Shown: positions 39,034-48,265, numbered from the stretch's first letter. The stretch: DNA of 64,000 bases from Chloroflexota bacterium (GCA_016234495.1 JACRBI010000024.1:62001-126000); one strand, 5' to 3'. The notes: a model not told the origin generated them from the letters alone. A program made the numbers and translations.

Positions 39034-40563
39034 ATGTCTGATATGATTGCGCACATGGTTCAAACTCAGCATTTCTCTAAATATTTTCTTGCTTTCTTCA
39101 TGGTCGTCAGCGCCGGGCTGGGGCTGCTGCGCTTCGACTCTCTGCAGCTGGGCGCATCGTACGACGACGCCCATTACATCATCCTCGCCGAGAGCCTCTC
39201 CAGCGGGCAGGGCTATCAGTTGATCAATTTCCCAAACCCGCAGATCGAGCGCGCCTTTCCACCCGGCTGGCCGCTGATGCTTGCGCCGCTGACGTTCTTC
39301 TTCCCCGGCGATTATTCAGCCCTCAAAATATTTACATTGATATTATGGCTGGCGACACTTCCATTAATTTACAGCCTTTTTGCAAAGCGGATCGAGTCTC
39401 CGCATCTTGAAATCCTGATCGGCTTGACCGCCCTGAATCCATTACTGGTTGGGACGTCCGTCACGGTGATGTCTGAGTCAGCTTATTTGTTTTTCTCCAT
39501 GATCGTGCTTGTGCTTTTTGATTCGCAGAATTCTGAAAAGCGAAATTACCGGCTGATTATCCTGGTCGCCATTGCGGCTTTATTCACACAACTTATCCGA
39601 ACGGTTGGGATTTCGATTTTTATCGCGCTGCTCCTTTATTATTTATTTTCCCGCAAATTCCGCGAAGCGGGGATTACGTTTGGCGTGCTCGCGCTCGGAG
39701 CGTTGATTCAATTTTGGCTGAACCTTCGCAACGGCGGTTCGGTAATTTCTGCGGGATATGAGTCGCAAGTCTTTAGCGGGTCAATTCTCGAAAAGATCGG
39801 GCAGATGTGGAGCAACCTGCTTGGCTACCTTAATGAGACAGCCGCAGGTTCTCTTATCCCTATTTTCGGGGAAAAGGTTACCACTCTTGTTGGGCCGGTC
39901 ACTCCGCTGGTTATCAATGCTGTGATTCTGCTTCTGATTGTTTCGGGGTTATTGCTCTTGCGCAAAAAACTCAGCTTGATGGATGTTTATGTTTTGATCT
40001 ACCTTTTGGGAGTCCTCGCATTTTGGAATCCGAAGGTCGGCAGTGTGAAGGCGCGCTTCCTGATTCCTATAATCCCATTTTTATATTTTTATTTGATTCA
40101 GGGATTGAAATGGATTTTCGAGCGATTTTCAAAAAATAGCGCGCGCTTTGTAATTGGCGCAGCGGGCTTGATCGCAATCGTATTGCTGGCGCGCAATTTG
40201 CAAGATTGGCGCAGCCCGGTCAGCGGGCAGATGACAGACTTGTCGATTGGGGCGGGTTGGGTGGCAGAGAATGCCCCAGCAGATGCGATCATCATGGTCA
40301 ACGAGCCTGTTCCAGCTTACGTCCAGATGCGGCGGCAGACAGTAGGTTATCCCAAAGACCTGCAAAACATCGAAAAGTATATTATCAATCAGGGAATTGA
40401 TTTCATCATCGTGGCGCCGGAACTTCAATCACCGCGCTCCACAAATCTAGATGAGGATGTGGTGAAGGAGTTGCTGCCGATCCTGAATGGCAGCCCGGAA
40501 AAATTCACGGTTGTTTATCACAACTCGGAATATAACGTCACAGTGTATCGATTTGAAAATTGA
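39034..40563 (+). CDS. GT-C-type polytopic membrane protein (dolichol-phosphate-sugar mannosyltransferase-like)
   Basis: This 509-residue protein has about 11 transmembrane helices. After the first helix an acidic pair (D44-D45 in GASYDDAHYIILAESL) sits where GT-C/PMT-type glycosyltransferases place their catalytic Asp, followed by F-P-P-G-W-P-L-M-L-A-P-L. The C-terminal ~110 residues are soluble (ENAPADAIIMVNEPVPAYV; Y-I-I-N-Q-G-I-D-F-I-I-V-A-P-E) and should lie outside. The likely role is transfer of a sugar from a polyprenyl-phosphate donor on the outer face of the membrane. No Shine-Dalgarno is seen. The gene ends at 40563, abutting the convergent ydcZ-like gene at 40564. Confidence 0.72.
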   Translation: MSDMIAHMVQTQHFSKYFLAFFMVVSAGLGLLRFDSLQLGASYDDAHYIILAESLSSGQGYQLINFPNPQIERAFPPGWPLMLAPLTFFFPGDYSALKIFTLILWLATLPLIYSLFAKRIESPHLEILIGLTALNPLLVGTSVTVMSESAYLFFSMIVLVLFDSQNSEKRNYRLIILVAIAALFTQLIRTVGISIFIALLLYYLFSRKFREAGITFGVLALGALIQFWLNLRNGGSVISAGYESQVFSGSILEKIGQMWSNLLGYLNETAAGSLIPIFGEKVTTLVGPVTPLVINAVILLLIVSGLLLLRKKLSLMDVYVLIYLLGVLAFWNPKVGSVKARFLIPIIPFLYFYLIQGLKWIFERFSKNSARFVIGAAGLIAIVLLARNLQDWRSPVSGQMTDLSIGAGWVAENAPADAIIMVNEPVPAYVQMRRQTVGYPKDLQNIEKYIINQGIDFIIVAPELQSPRSTNLDEDVVKELLPILNGSPEKFTVVYHNSEYNVTVYRFEN

Positions 40564-41001
40564 TTATTTGACCGACAGCCACACGCCCAGCAAAACCACA
40601 GACAGCCCGATAATGCGGGTCATATCCAGCGGGCGGACGCTTGCGCCCAGCAAGCCGAAGTGATCCAGGATCGTGCCGATAAAAAGCTGACCTGCGAGCA
40701 AAATAATCAGCGCGGTTGCCACACCGATGCGCGGAATCATGTAACTCATGGAGAAGATCACCACGAGGCCGAAGACTCCCGCTGCCAGCGCATACCACGG
40801 AACGCTGCGCCAGTTGCCAAGTTTGCCGCCGCCGTAAAACATCAGCGGAATCAATGCCGCCAGCGCGCCGCCGACATGGACAATAAAGATGCTCTCCAGC
40901 ACACCGAGCCGCTGGGTGATCATGCTGGAAAGCGGCGCCTGCACACCGACGGCCATCCCGCCGATCAAACCGATAAAAATGATTATCAAGAGTGCTTGCA
41001 T
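40564..41001 (-). CDS. YdcZ/DUF606-type DMT-superfamily transporter
   Basis: This 145-residue protein has five transmembrane helices. The pattern I-G-L-I-G-G-M-A-V-G-V-Q-A-P-L-S-S, then HVGGALAALIPL, then W-Y-A-L-A-A-G-V-F-G, and GQLFIGTILDHFGLLG is characteristic of the DUF606/YdcZ half-transporters. These pair with another copy to form a DMT-like carrier. ATG 41001 has GGGAG 5 bases upstream and is preferred over 41028. It lies 16 bases after the lysoplasmalogenase-like gene on the same strand. Substrate is unknown. Confidence 0.85.
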   Translation of the reverse strand: MQALLIIIFIGLIGGMAVGVQAPLSSMITQRLGVLESIFIVHVGGALAALIPLMFYGGGKLGNWRSVPWYALAAGVFGLVVIFSMSYMIPRIGVATALIILLAGQLFIGTILDHFGLLGASVRPLDMTRIIGLSVVLLGVWLSVK

Positions 41002-41017
41002 GGTTTCTCCCGTGATG

Positions 41018-41686
41018 TTATTTTCCAAACTGCACGATGACGCCGGCGATCAACATGATCTGGCCGAGATGATACGCGGCGATGTTGTAGATGCGTCCAT
41101 GTTGAACAGGGGCAACAAATTTATTCCAGGCGAGAATGATATCTGAAATATAGAATAGGAACGCGCCCGCGCTGACCAGCAGCGCCGCGCCTGCGTCCCA
41201 GGTGATGTCCATCAATTTGATCATCGCGGACAGCAGCATGATCGAGATGACCGTGCTGTAAATAATGATCGGCGTCCGCATCCGCGCCTGACCTTTGGCG
41301 GCGACCGCATCCAGAATACGGCGGATGATGCGCGCCCCTCCCAGGCTGACAATGACTGCAAAGACAATTCCCCAAAGCGAGAGTGCAGGTAATGGGATGT
41401 TGAATCCGATCACGTAGGCGGCGTGCGCCAGCAGAAAAGCAACCAGCCCAAAGAGGAAGAAGCGGTCGAGCGAGAGCATCAGCAAAACATCGCCCGCAAG
41501 CGAGAAAACAAGTCCCAGCCCGAACCAAAGTGAAGCACCGTTCAACCCGACGGATGTCCACAACCAAAAGAAAAGAACGATCATCACCGCGGGCTTGGCG
41601 ACATATTCCAATCTCAGCCAGTGTTTCCACAAAGCCAGCGCTTGAAGCGCGGCGAACAGGATTGCGAGTAGAAGAAAAATATTCAT
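41018..41686 (-). CDS. YhhN/TMEM86-type lysoplasmalogenase-like membrane protein
   Basis: This 222-residue protein has about eight hydrophobic helices. Family motifs include Y-V-A-K-P-A-V-M, then F-S-L-A-G-D-V-L-L-M-L, F-x-x-G-L-V-A-F-L-L-A-H-A-A-Y, GALLVSAGAFLFYISD-type residues and the C-terminal IYNIAAYHLGQIMLIAGV. The eukaryotic homologue TMEM86B cleaves the vinyl-ether bond of lysoplasmalogens; bacterial activity is less studied. ATG 41686 has GGAG 7 bases upstream. It forms a two-gene unit with the ydcZ-like gene. Plasmalogen turnover would fit anaerobes, but no plasmalogen synthesis gene is visible here. Confidence 0.85.
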   Translation of the reverse strand: MNIFLLLAILFAALQALALWKHWLRLEYVAKPAVMIVLFFWLWTSVGLNGASLWFGLGLVFSLAGDVLLMLSLDRFFLFGLVAFLLAHAAYVIGFNIPLPALSLWGIVFAVIVSLGGARIIRRILDAVAAKGQARMRTPIIIYSTVISIMLLSAMIKLMDITWDAGAALLVSAGAFLFYISDIILAWNKFVAPVQHGRIYNIAAYHLGQIMLIAGVIVQFGK

Positions 41687-41781
41687 GAAGGACTCCCGCC
41701 CCATCGTACCATGATTAAAAAAGGACGGACATCCTTCGACGCCCGCCCTTCCTAATCGCTAATTTCTAATCTCTGCTCTTC

Positions 41782-42960
41782 TCACCCATGCCTGCTCATG
41801 AAGCGTTCCATGCGGCGCAGGGCTTCTTCGATCTGACTGTACTCGGTGGCATAACAAGCGCGGACGAAGCCCTCTCCGCCGGGGCCGAAGGCATTACCCG
41901 GTACAACCGCCACGCCCTCTTCGCGGAGCAATGATTCAGCGAAAGTCTCATCGTCCATGCCGGAGGCGCGGATGTCCGGAAATGTATAAAAAGCGCCGCG
42001 CGGCTCAAAGGTCGAGAGGCCGAGGCGGTTCAATCCATCCACCAGCAGCCTGCGGCGGCGGTCATATTCCGCGACCATTTCATGCACGTGCGGTTCGCCT
42101 GTCTTCAAGGCTTCTATCGCAGCGTCCTGGGCAGTCGTCGGCGCGGACATGATCGTGTATTGATGAATCCGCACCATGCCTTGAATAATATCCGACGGTC
42201 CGCAGGCATAGCCGATGCGCCAGCCGGTCATGGCGTAGGCTTTGGAAAATCCGCCGAGCAAAACGGTGCGGTGTTTGAGATTTTCATCCAACGCGGGGAA
42301 GCAGACATGCTCAAAGTCATAGACGAGGCGGTCGTAGATTTCATCCGAAACAACGATCAGATCATATTGTTCGGCAATGCGTCCGATCTCCAGCATCACT
42401 TCACGCGGAGCGACCGCGCCGGTCGGGTTGGATGGATAACCGATAAAAATAACTTTTGTGCGCGGCGTGACAGCCTTGCGGATGTCATCGGGATCAATGG
42501 TGAAATTATTTTCGAGGCGCGCGGGAATTTCCACCGGCACGCCGCCCGCCAGAATCACTTCCGCCTGATATGAAACAAAACACGGAGTCGGGATGATGAC
42601 TTCATCGCCCGGCTCGAGGATCGCGGTAAAGGTCAGGTACAGCGCTTCAGACACACCGACAGTTGCCACGACTTCGCTGGATGGATCATATTTAACTTTA
42701 TAAAGTCTTTGCAAATTATCCGCGATGCCCTGACGCAGTTCAACTTTCCCATGATTGGATGTGTAATGCGTCTCGCCGTTTTGCAGCGAACGGATGCCCG
42801 CATCGAGGATCGGCTTTGGCGTGGTGAAATCCGGTTCACCGATGCCGAGCGAGATCACATCCTTCATCGTCGCGACGATGTCAAAAAATTTGCGAATACC
42901 GCTGGGCTTTAATCCAGCCACGCGTTTTGCGAGTCTTTGTACTTCACCAATTTCCTGCAT
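41782..42960 (-). CDS. class I/II pyridoxal-phosphate aminotransferase
   Basis: This 392-residue fold-type I aminotransferase has ISLGIGEPDFTTP, Y-T-S-N-H-G, NPTGAV, the PLP-binding Asp-x-x-Tyr (SDEIYDRLVY), the Schiff-base lysine in GGFSKAYAMTGWRIGY and the C-terminal substrate arginine (EGFVRACYAT). Overall it resembles aspartate or alanine aminotransferases (AspC/AlaA-like) of thermophilic and Gram-positive type; the amino-acid preference cannot be fixed. It is the last gene of the minus-strand run that starts with pcrA, 8 bases after a small unknown gene. Confidence 0.88.
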   Translation of the reverse strand: MQEIGEVQRLAKRVAGLKPSGIRKFFDIVATMKDVISLGIGEPDFTTPKPILDAGIRSLQNGETHYTSNHGKVELRQGIADNLQRLYKVKYDPSSEVVATVGVSEALYLTFTAILEPGDEVIIPTPCFVSYQAEVILAGGVPVEIPARLENNFTIDPDDIRKAVTPRTKVIFIGYPSNPTGAVAPREVMLEIGRIAEQYDLIVVSDEIYDRLVYDFEHVCFPALDENLKHRTVLLGGFSKAYAMTGWRIGYACGPSDIIQGMVRIHQYTIMSAPTTAQDAAIEALKTGEPHVHEMVAEYDRRRRLLVDGLNRLGLSTFEPRGAFYTFPDIRASGMDDETFAESLLREEGVAVVPGNAFGPGGEGFVRACYATEYSQIEEALRRMERFMSRHG

Positions 42961-42968
42961 TGAGCCTC

Positions 42969-43184
42969 CTACATGGGTTGTACGTGCCAGTCATCCGAAA
43001 ATTCCTGATACGTCAATTCAAACGCCGAACCATCTATCGTTTTCACGCGGAATCCTTTTTCGCCGGGTCCGCGCCAGCATGCCAAAATCTCGGCCACCTC
43101 ATAGCGGCTTCCCTGCCACATCAACGACAGCGGTCGTTCCGCACGCGAAGCGTCTGTATCTGATCTGCACTCTACTGTTTCCAT
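42969..43184 (-). CDS. small protein of unknown function
   Basis: A compact beta-rich protein of 71 residues from the ATG at 43184 (77 from 43202). Its core reads P-L-S-L-M-W-Q-G-S-R-Y-E-V-A-E-I-L, then W-R-G-P-G-E-K-G-F-R-V-K-T, then F-E-L-T-Y-Q-E-F-S-D-D-W. The pattern resembles small domains that come with nucleic-acid polymerases (DUF6504-like), but I am not sure of this. Placement 8 bases before the aminotransferase gene and 31 bases after the nucleotidyltransferase gene suggests co-transcription. No catalytic residue is evident. Confidence 0.55.
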   Translation of the reverse strand: METVECRSDTDASRAERPLSLMWQGSRYEVAEILACWRGPGEKGFRVKTIDGSAFELTYQEFSDDWHVQPM

Positions 43185-43215
43185 GTGATAAAAATAGGAC
43201 AAGATAATTCTTGCC

Positions 43216-44259
43216 CTACAGAATAACTGAACTCGTATCGCTGATATTCAACTGCATGACGTGACCATCGCCTCGCGCCTTCACCCGCGCCTGCTTCCCG
43301 ATCAATGAGCGACTCAGCGCCGCATCAGTGATCTCACAACCCGCCTCGATGATGCTCTCAGTGATCTGGCTGTTCTCTATCCTGCAGTTTGCACCAATCG
43401 AAGCATACGGCCCGATGGTTGAATTTGAAATTTCAGCGGTAGCGTGAATAGAAACAGGCTCAACAATGTTCACGTTTGCATGTTTGAAAGTTTGCAGGTT
43501 TGAACTTTCCAACCTCCCAACTTTCAAACCTTCCAACAGAATTTTATTCGTATCCAGCGTTGCTTCGATCGTGCCTGTATCCAGCCAGGTGCCGATCTTG
43601 TTCGTGCGGACTTTTGCTCCATGTTCGATCATGACTGTGACTGTATCCGTCAGGAAATACTCGCCTTTGAGCATGATGCCGCGTTCCATTTGCTCATCAA
43701 TTGCCGACAGAAGTTTTTCAGAACTCTTGAAGTAATAACACCCAACCACCACAAGGTTATTGTCCAAGCTCTGCGGTTTTTCAATGAAGCGGGTCACCCA
43801 GCCTTCGGGGTTGACTTCCGCCACCCCAAAGCGGCGCGGATCGGGCACAGGCATCACCCACGCCACGCCGTCCGCCTGCTCTTGGGAGAGAAAGGAAAAG
43901 TCAGTTTCCATGAGCGTGTCTGAAAAACAGACGATCATCGGGCCGCGCAAATGCTCGCGCGCCAAAGCCAGCGCATGAGACTGTCCCTTCATTTCATGTT
44001 GGACAACAAAATGTGCTTTTAGGTTTGGGTAGTGCTCTTTGATGAAAGGCGGGATCTGCATCTCGCCCAGGTATGGGCCAAGGATAAAGACATATTCCGT
44101 GTTTTCAGGGTCAGGCAGGGTCTGGAACATATCCAGCAAATGCTCAAGCGAGGTCTTGCCCGCCACGCTGACCAGCGGCTTGGGCTTGCTCCAGGTATGC
44201 GGACGCATTCGAGTTCCCCAGCCAGCCATAGGGATGACGATTTTGAGGGTTTCAGTCAA
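43216..44259 (-). CDS. sugar-phosphate nucleotidyltransferase with left-handed beta-helix
   Basis: The N-terminal nucleotidyltransferase domain (about 1-235) of this 347-residue protein has IVIPMAGWGTRMRPHTWSKPKP, the L-G-x-G-x-x-x-x-P-x-T-x-x-x-P-K-P pattern of RmlA/GlmU-type enzymes in a variant form. FIEKP and GTWLDTGTIEATLDTN follow. Hexapeptide repeats (about 270-335, I-S-N-S-T-I-G-P-Y-A-S-I-G) form a beta-helix as in GlmU and GlgC. It should activate a hexose-1-phosphate with UTP, dTTP or GTP for surface glycans. Between the two domains lies a repeat-derived stretch (L-K-V-G-R-L-E-S-S-N-L-Q-T-F-K-H) encoded by the inverted repeat at 43482-43529. Confidence 0.82.
   Translation of the reverse strand: MTETLKIVIPMAGWGTRMRPHTWSKPKPLVSVAGKTSLEHLLDMFQTLPDPENTEYVFILGPYLGEMQIPPFIKEHYPNLKAHFVVQHEMKGQSHALALAREHLRGPMIVCFSDTLMETDFSFLSQEQADGVAWVMPVPDPRRFGVAEVNPEGWVTRFIEKPQSLDNNLVVVGCYYFKSSEKLLSAIDEQMERGIMLKGEYFLTDTVTVMIEHGAKVRTNKIGTWLDTGTIEATLDTNKILLEGLKVGRLESSNLQTFKHANVNIVEPVSIHATAEISNSTIGPYASIGANCRIENSQITESIIEAGCEITDAALSRSLIGKQARVKARGDGHVMQLNISDTSSVIL
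43482..43529. repeat. inverted-repeat word inserted in frame in the nucleotidyltransferase gene
   Basis: GTTTGAAAGTT (43482-43492) and AACTTTCAAAC (43519-43529) are perfect inverted arms. TTGCAGGTT and TTTCCAACC words lie between, and CTTCCAAC follows. The same vocabulary occurs between genes at 20860-20884. The element encodes the domain linker of the nucleotidyltransferase without breaking the frame. Confidence 0.75.
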
Positions 44260-44347
44260 GGAGTGTCTCCGGTGAAAGGTGTCACCGATATTTTACCAAT
44301 GAAATGCTGAACGAAGTATATCGTCATTGCGAGGCAGCGGCATAATG

Positions 44348-44800
44348 TCACCATTCGCCAAACTGCGGGGCGGTCTTGCCTGCCCGAACTTCATCCAGCC
44401 GCAGGCGGTGCGAAGAGAAAACGTCTTCGGGCAATTCATTCAACGGGAAGGCTTTCATTTCCGCGATCTCGCTATCGGGACTGCCCGTTATCGAAAAGTC
44501 TTTGCAAATGAACACAATTGTGTGGTCTGTCTTCCATTGCACAAAATTTGTGTACGTGCCCATCAGGGAGACAGCGCCCAATTGCGCGCCGGTCTCTTCA
44601 AAAGCCTCGCGCCGCGCAGCCTGCTCAAGCGTCTCGCCGCGCTTCAGGCCGCCGCCGGGCAGGAACCAACCCGGCAGGTAGGTATGGCGCACAAGCCAGA
44701 CGGAGTCGTTTTGCAGCATCACGATCCGCACGCCCATGCGCACCGGGCGAAAGATGAAGCAGTAGATCTTGAATCCAAGGTAAAGCAGACGGATGAGCAT
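44348..44800 (-). CDS. Nudix hydrolase
   Basis: The Nudix box of this 150-residue protein reads GGGLKRGETLEQAARREAFEETGAQLG, matching G-x5-E-x7-R-E-x-x-E-E-x-G with all metal-binding glutamates. It hydrolyses a nucleoside diphosphate linked to another moiety. The N-terminal ~20 residues are hydrophobic with aromatic and basic residues (L-L-Y-L-G-F-K-I-Y-C-F-I-F-R), which may give membrane association or indicate that a later start (Met22) is used; no Shine-Dalgarno decides. It lies 6 bases after the acyltransferase gene and 88 before the sugar nucleotidyltransferase, so a nucleotide-sugar substrate is plausible. Confidence 0.85.
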   Translation of the reverse strand: MLIRLLYLGFKIYCFIFRPVRMGVRIVMLQNDSVWLVRHTYLPGWFLPGGGLKRGETLEQAARREAFEETGAQLGAVSLMGTYTNFVQWKTDHTIVFICKDFSITGSPDSEIAEMKAFPLNELPEDVFSSHRLRLDEVRAGKTAPQFGEW

Positions 44801-44806
44801 GGGGGT

Positions 44807-45979
44807 TTAGTTGGTATTTTGAACCAGTCTCCTGCCGAATTCAATGCCGGGTCTTTCAATATATTTTTCTGAAATGGCTGCAACCAGATAGGCAAGCGCG
44901 ACCGAGAGAGCATAATAGACCCCGAATAAAACAATCGGCCTGCCAATCGACTCAAATCGATTGTGAAGATAATTTGTGCCCTGCCACGCAAACATAAAGT
45001 GAAAAAGATACATCGAATATGACACCTGTCCGATTTTTTGCAGCACCCTGAGGAAAATAATGTGCAAGCCGGCAAAAATATTAAATAAAAAGACGAAAGC
45101 GGCGCCCGCCGTAAAGGGAATCAGCATAAAGGAATTGATCATAGGCAGGTCTGTATCCCAGAGAGAATAGGTCAGCCCGCCAAAGATGAACAGGCCGATT
45201 AAGTTGAAAACCACAGGGAGGTTTCCAAACCCATGTTCTTTGACAAGAAAATACGCGAATATGCCCAGCGCAAAAACCGGAAGCTGGTTTAGAAGGTTGT
45301 AGTACATGAAGTTGTTATCCTCTATGGACGCCTTCGCAAGAGTAATATACCCATATTCAAGCACATAATATCCACATGCCAGCAACACAAACAATCCCAG
45401 GAATTGAAAGGTGTTCCGCCGGCTTAGCACCTTGAAAAATGCAAACAACAGGGGGAAGCAAAGGTAGAACGCCATTTCCGTACCAATGGACCAGCCGCCC
45501 GGCACAACATTGTTATTCGCAGGGGGATAAAATCCATGTACAAACAGGAAATTGGACAGCTTGTTTATCAGGGTACTTTTATCCAGGTCAACCTGCGCGC
45601 TGCCTGTTTTCAGGTACGCCTGAATTAAATCAAACAAAAAGTACCAGACAATTCCGATATAGTACAAAGGCGCAATTCGAAAGAAACGGCGGATTAAATA
45701 TTTTTTTGTTTTTGCGCTTTCGTTTACCCGCCTCTCGGCGGAGAGACTCAAAGTAATAGCAGAGACCACAAAGAAAAGCTGCACACCCAATTGACCGTAC
45801 CTTGTAATCTGCAGCACCCATTTCGGCAAATCAGGGACAGACTGCGCAGTATGCACAAAAATCACCATCAAGATGGCAACGCCGCGCAAGGCATCAACAT
45901 GGTCAAGTTTTTGAGGCTCAAATCTCTCGGTTTTGGAAATGCGAGCTACATTTTGAATGTTCGAAAATTGATTTCTCAT
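44807..45979 (-). CDS. acyltransferase 3 family membrane protein (OafA/YrhL-like)
   Basis: This 390-residue protein has about ten transmembrane helices. The first carries H-V-D-A-L-R-G-V-A-I-L-M-V-I-F-V-H, with the His typical of acyltransferase 3 proteins, and IRRFFRIAPLYYIGIVWY follows with the conserved R-R-x-x-R-I-x-P. These enzymes O-acetylate or O-acylate polysaccharides, lipids or peptidoglycan across the membrane. ATG 45979 lies after the pcrA stop (45999); an earlier ATG at 46030 would overlap pcrA and add a non-family segment. Neighbouring sugar-nucleotide genes support modification of a surface glycan. Confidence 0.87.
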   Translation of the reverse strand: MRNQFSNIQNVARISKTERFEPQKLDHVDALRGVAILMVIFVHTAQSVPDLPKWVLQITRYGQLGVQLFFVVSAITLSLSAERRVNESAKTKKYLIRRFFRIAPLYYIGIVWYFLFDLIQAYLKTGSAQVDLDKSTLINKLSNFLFVHGFYPPANNNVVPGGWSIGTEMAFYLCFPLLFAFFKVLSRRNTFQFLGLFVLLACGYYVLEYGYITLAKASIEDNNFMYYNLLNQLPVFALGIFAYFLVKEHGFGNLPVVFNLIGLFIFGGLTYSLWDTDLPMINSFMLIPFTAGAAFVFLFNIFAGLHIIFLRVLQKIGQVSYSMYLFHFMFAWQGTNYLHNRFESIGRPIVLFGVYYALSVALAYLVAAISEKYIERPGIEFGRRLVQNTN

Positions 45980-45998
45980 CAACGGCCTGCCCCCTGTT

Positions 45999-48200
45999 TT
46001 AAATAACTTCCAGTTTTGCCAGCGCTGCATCCAGCCGTTTCAGCCCGACAGATTTAAACTCGATGACGACGGTCTCATCAGTGCCGAGCATTTTGCTTTC
46101 CAGGACCGTCCCTTCGCCAAATGATGGATGTTTGACGCGGTCTCCAGACTTGAACCTGCTCATCGCAACCGGAGCAGACTTGGGCGGAGGCGGAAGCGTC
46201 CATTTTGATTCGGATGGGCTGGGAGTGCGGTAATAACTTTGAGATGAGGAGAATGAACCGGCGGGACGTCCCGTGCGGGTCTTTCCGACGAGGAGATTTG
46301 CCGGGACATCTTCGAGAAAGCGTGACGGGTAGGTTTCTTCGGCAAAGCCGCGCCCGCCGCGGTTGATCGCGCGCAGTAAATACAAGCGGTCTTTGGCGCG
46401 CGTGATGCCGACATAAAACAGGCGGCGTTCCTCTTCCATTTGGGCGGGTTCATCGAACGAACGGCTGTGCGGAATGATGCCGTCGTCGAGGCCGACGATG
46501 AAGACCGCGCCGAATTCAAGCCCCTTGGCGGCGTGCAGTGTGAGCAGGGTCGGCGCGTTCGCGTCGGTGATGGTGTCCTGATCGGCAACAAGGGCGATGT
46601 TTTCGAGGAAGTCGTCGAGCGTGCGGTCGGAGTATTCCAGCGCGAGGCGCTTTAATTCCTGCACGTTGTCCCAGCGGTCCTTGCTTTCTTCGCTCTCATC
46701 TTCGACGATATAGTCTTTGTAATTAACATCCCTGACGATCTTATCGAAGAGTTCCGCCACGGTAAGCGTCGGCGCAAGGGCGTGCCAATTCGCAAGCAGC
46801 CCGCCGAAGTCTGCGAGCGGAAGCGCGGCGCGGCCGGAGAAGGATTTGTAAAACGGAGAGTCTGCGCCGTGCGCGAGGTCGAGCAGGACAGCGCCGGCTG
46901 AAATATTATTTTGATTCGCAACCAGATACAGCGTGGAGAGAGTCTTTTCTCCGATACCGCGCGGCGGGACGTTGATGATGCGCCCGAGAGCGGCTTCATC
47001 GGCGGGGTTATGCACGAGGCGGATGAATGCGATCACATCCTTGACTTCACGGCGGCCGTAGAACCTTTGAGCGCCGACAAGTTTATATGGAAGCCGAGCC
47101 TGTAAAAATGCCTCTTCGACCAAGCGTGACATGGCATTGGTACGGTACATGACTGCGCATTCGCCGGGCTCGAACTTTCTGGAAGCGACAAGTTCCGCAA
47201 TGGTATTCACAACGAAGGAGGCTTCGTCGTAATCGTTATAAGCTTCATGAAATAATATTTTCTCGCCCGCGCCGCGGTCGCTGAAAAGCTTTTTCTTGCG
47301 GCGATTGCTGGCACGGTCAATGACACCCATGGCCACATCGAGGATGTTTTGATGGGAGCGGTAATTCTCTTCCAGCAGCACAACCTGCGCGTCGGGGAAG
47401 TCCTGCTCGAAGCGCTGCACGTTGCGATAGTCCGCGCCACGCCAACCATACACACTCTGGTCGGGGTCACCGACACAAAATACATTTTTATGATGCGAAG
47501 CAAGGTGCTTCACCAGCGCGTACTGCGCGAGATTTGTATCCTGAAATTCATCCACCAGCACATGGCGGAATCTTTGGGCATATTTATCGCGCACAGCGGG
47601 GTTATCTTCCAGCAGACGCGCAGTGTAAACCAGCAGGTCGTCAAAGTCCACGGCGTTGCTGGCAATCAATCGTTTTTGGTATTCAGTGTAAACCCGCCTG
47701 ACGACCTCATCGCGATAGGTGTTGATCGGATAATCTTCAGCGCCGATCAATTCATTCTTGGCGCGCGAGATGGATGCATGAATACTAGCGGCGCGGTACA
47801 GCTTGTCGTTCAGGTTCATTTCCTTGATGATGCTTTTTACGATGCGTTCCTGATCGTCGGAATCAAAAATCACAAAATTGGATTGCAGCGGAAGATGGTC
47901 TGCTTCACGCCGCAGGATGCGGGCGCAAATGGAATGGAACGTGCCGAGCATGATGCCGTCGGTGGCCTGTTCGTTCAACAGCGACTTCACGCGCGCATCC
48001 ATCTCCTTGGCGGCTTTGTTGGTGAATGTGACCGCCAGGATCTGCCACGGGCGGACGCCTTCATTGGCGATCAGGTATGCGATGCGCTGGGTCAGGACGC
48101 GCGTCTTTCCTGACCCCGGGCCTGCCACGACCAAAACGGGTCCAGCGGCGGCTGTGACAGCCTTGCGTTGTTGGGGGTTGAGTTTATTGAGGAAGTCCAT
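45999..48200 (-). CDS. pcrA: UvrD/PcrA-type ATP-dependent DNA helicase
   Basis: This 733-residue superfamily 1A helicase moves 3'-5' along DNA in nucleotide-excision repair and replication-fork maintenance. Motifs seen: LNPQQRKAV (Q motif), Walker A GPGSGKTRVL, FTNKAAKEM (Ia), VDEFQDTN (II), GDPDQSVYGWRGAD (III), YRTNAMSRLVEEA, TLHAAKGLEF (V) and YVGITRAKDRLYL (VI). The C-terminus has the Tudor-like FKSGDRVKHPSFGEGTV that contacts RNA polymerase in PcrA. ATG 48200 is used; an in-frame TTG at 48209 adds three residues. Neither has a clear Shine-Dalgarno. It heads a six-gene minus-strand run. Confidence 0.94.
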   Translation of the reverse strand: MDFLNKLNPQQRKAVTAAAGPVLVVAGPGSGKTRVLTQRIAYLIANEGVRPWQILAVTFTNKAAKEMDARVKSLLNEQATDGIMLGTFHSICARILRREADHLPLQSNFVIFDSDDQERIVKSIIKEMNLNDKLYRAASIHASISRAKNELIGAEDYPINTYRDEVVRRVYTEYQKRLIASNAVDFDDLLVYTARLLEDNPAVRDKYAQRFRHVLVDEFQDTNLAQYALVKHLASHHKNVFCVGDPDQSVYGWRGADYRNVQRFEQDFPDAQVVLLEENYRSHQNILDVAMGVIDRASNRRKKKLFSDRGAGEKILFHEAYNDYDEASFVVNTIAELVASRKFEPGECAVMYRTNAMSRLVEEAFLQARLPYKLVGAQRFYGRREVKDVIAFIRLVHNPADEAALGRIINVPPRGIGEKTLSTLYLVANQNNISAGAVLLDLAHGADSPFYKSFSGRAALPLADFGGLLANWHALAPTLTVAELFDKIVRDVNYKDYIVEDESEESKDRWDNVQELKRLALEYSDRTLDDFLENIALVADQDTITDANAPTLLTLHAAKGLEFGAVFIVGLDDGIIPHSRSFDEPAQMEEERRLFYVGITRAKDRLYLLRAINRGGRGFAEETYPSRFLEDVPANLLVGKTRTGRPAGSFSSSQSYYRTPSPSESKWTLPPPPKSAPVAMSRFKSGDRVKHPSFGEGTVLESKMLGTDETVVIEFKSVGLKRLDAALAKLEVI

Positions 48201-48265
48201 AAGGGGCAATAGTAGCGAGTGATCAGTAACCAGTATTCAGTGAGAAGCGCCCAGTAGAGATGGTT

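Noticed and set aside
47349-48113. 254-residue plus-strand frame
   Set aside because: It is antisense to the helicase gene, whose motifs I, Ia, II and III lie in this stretch.
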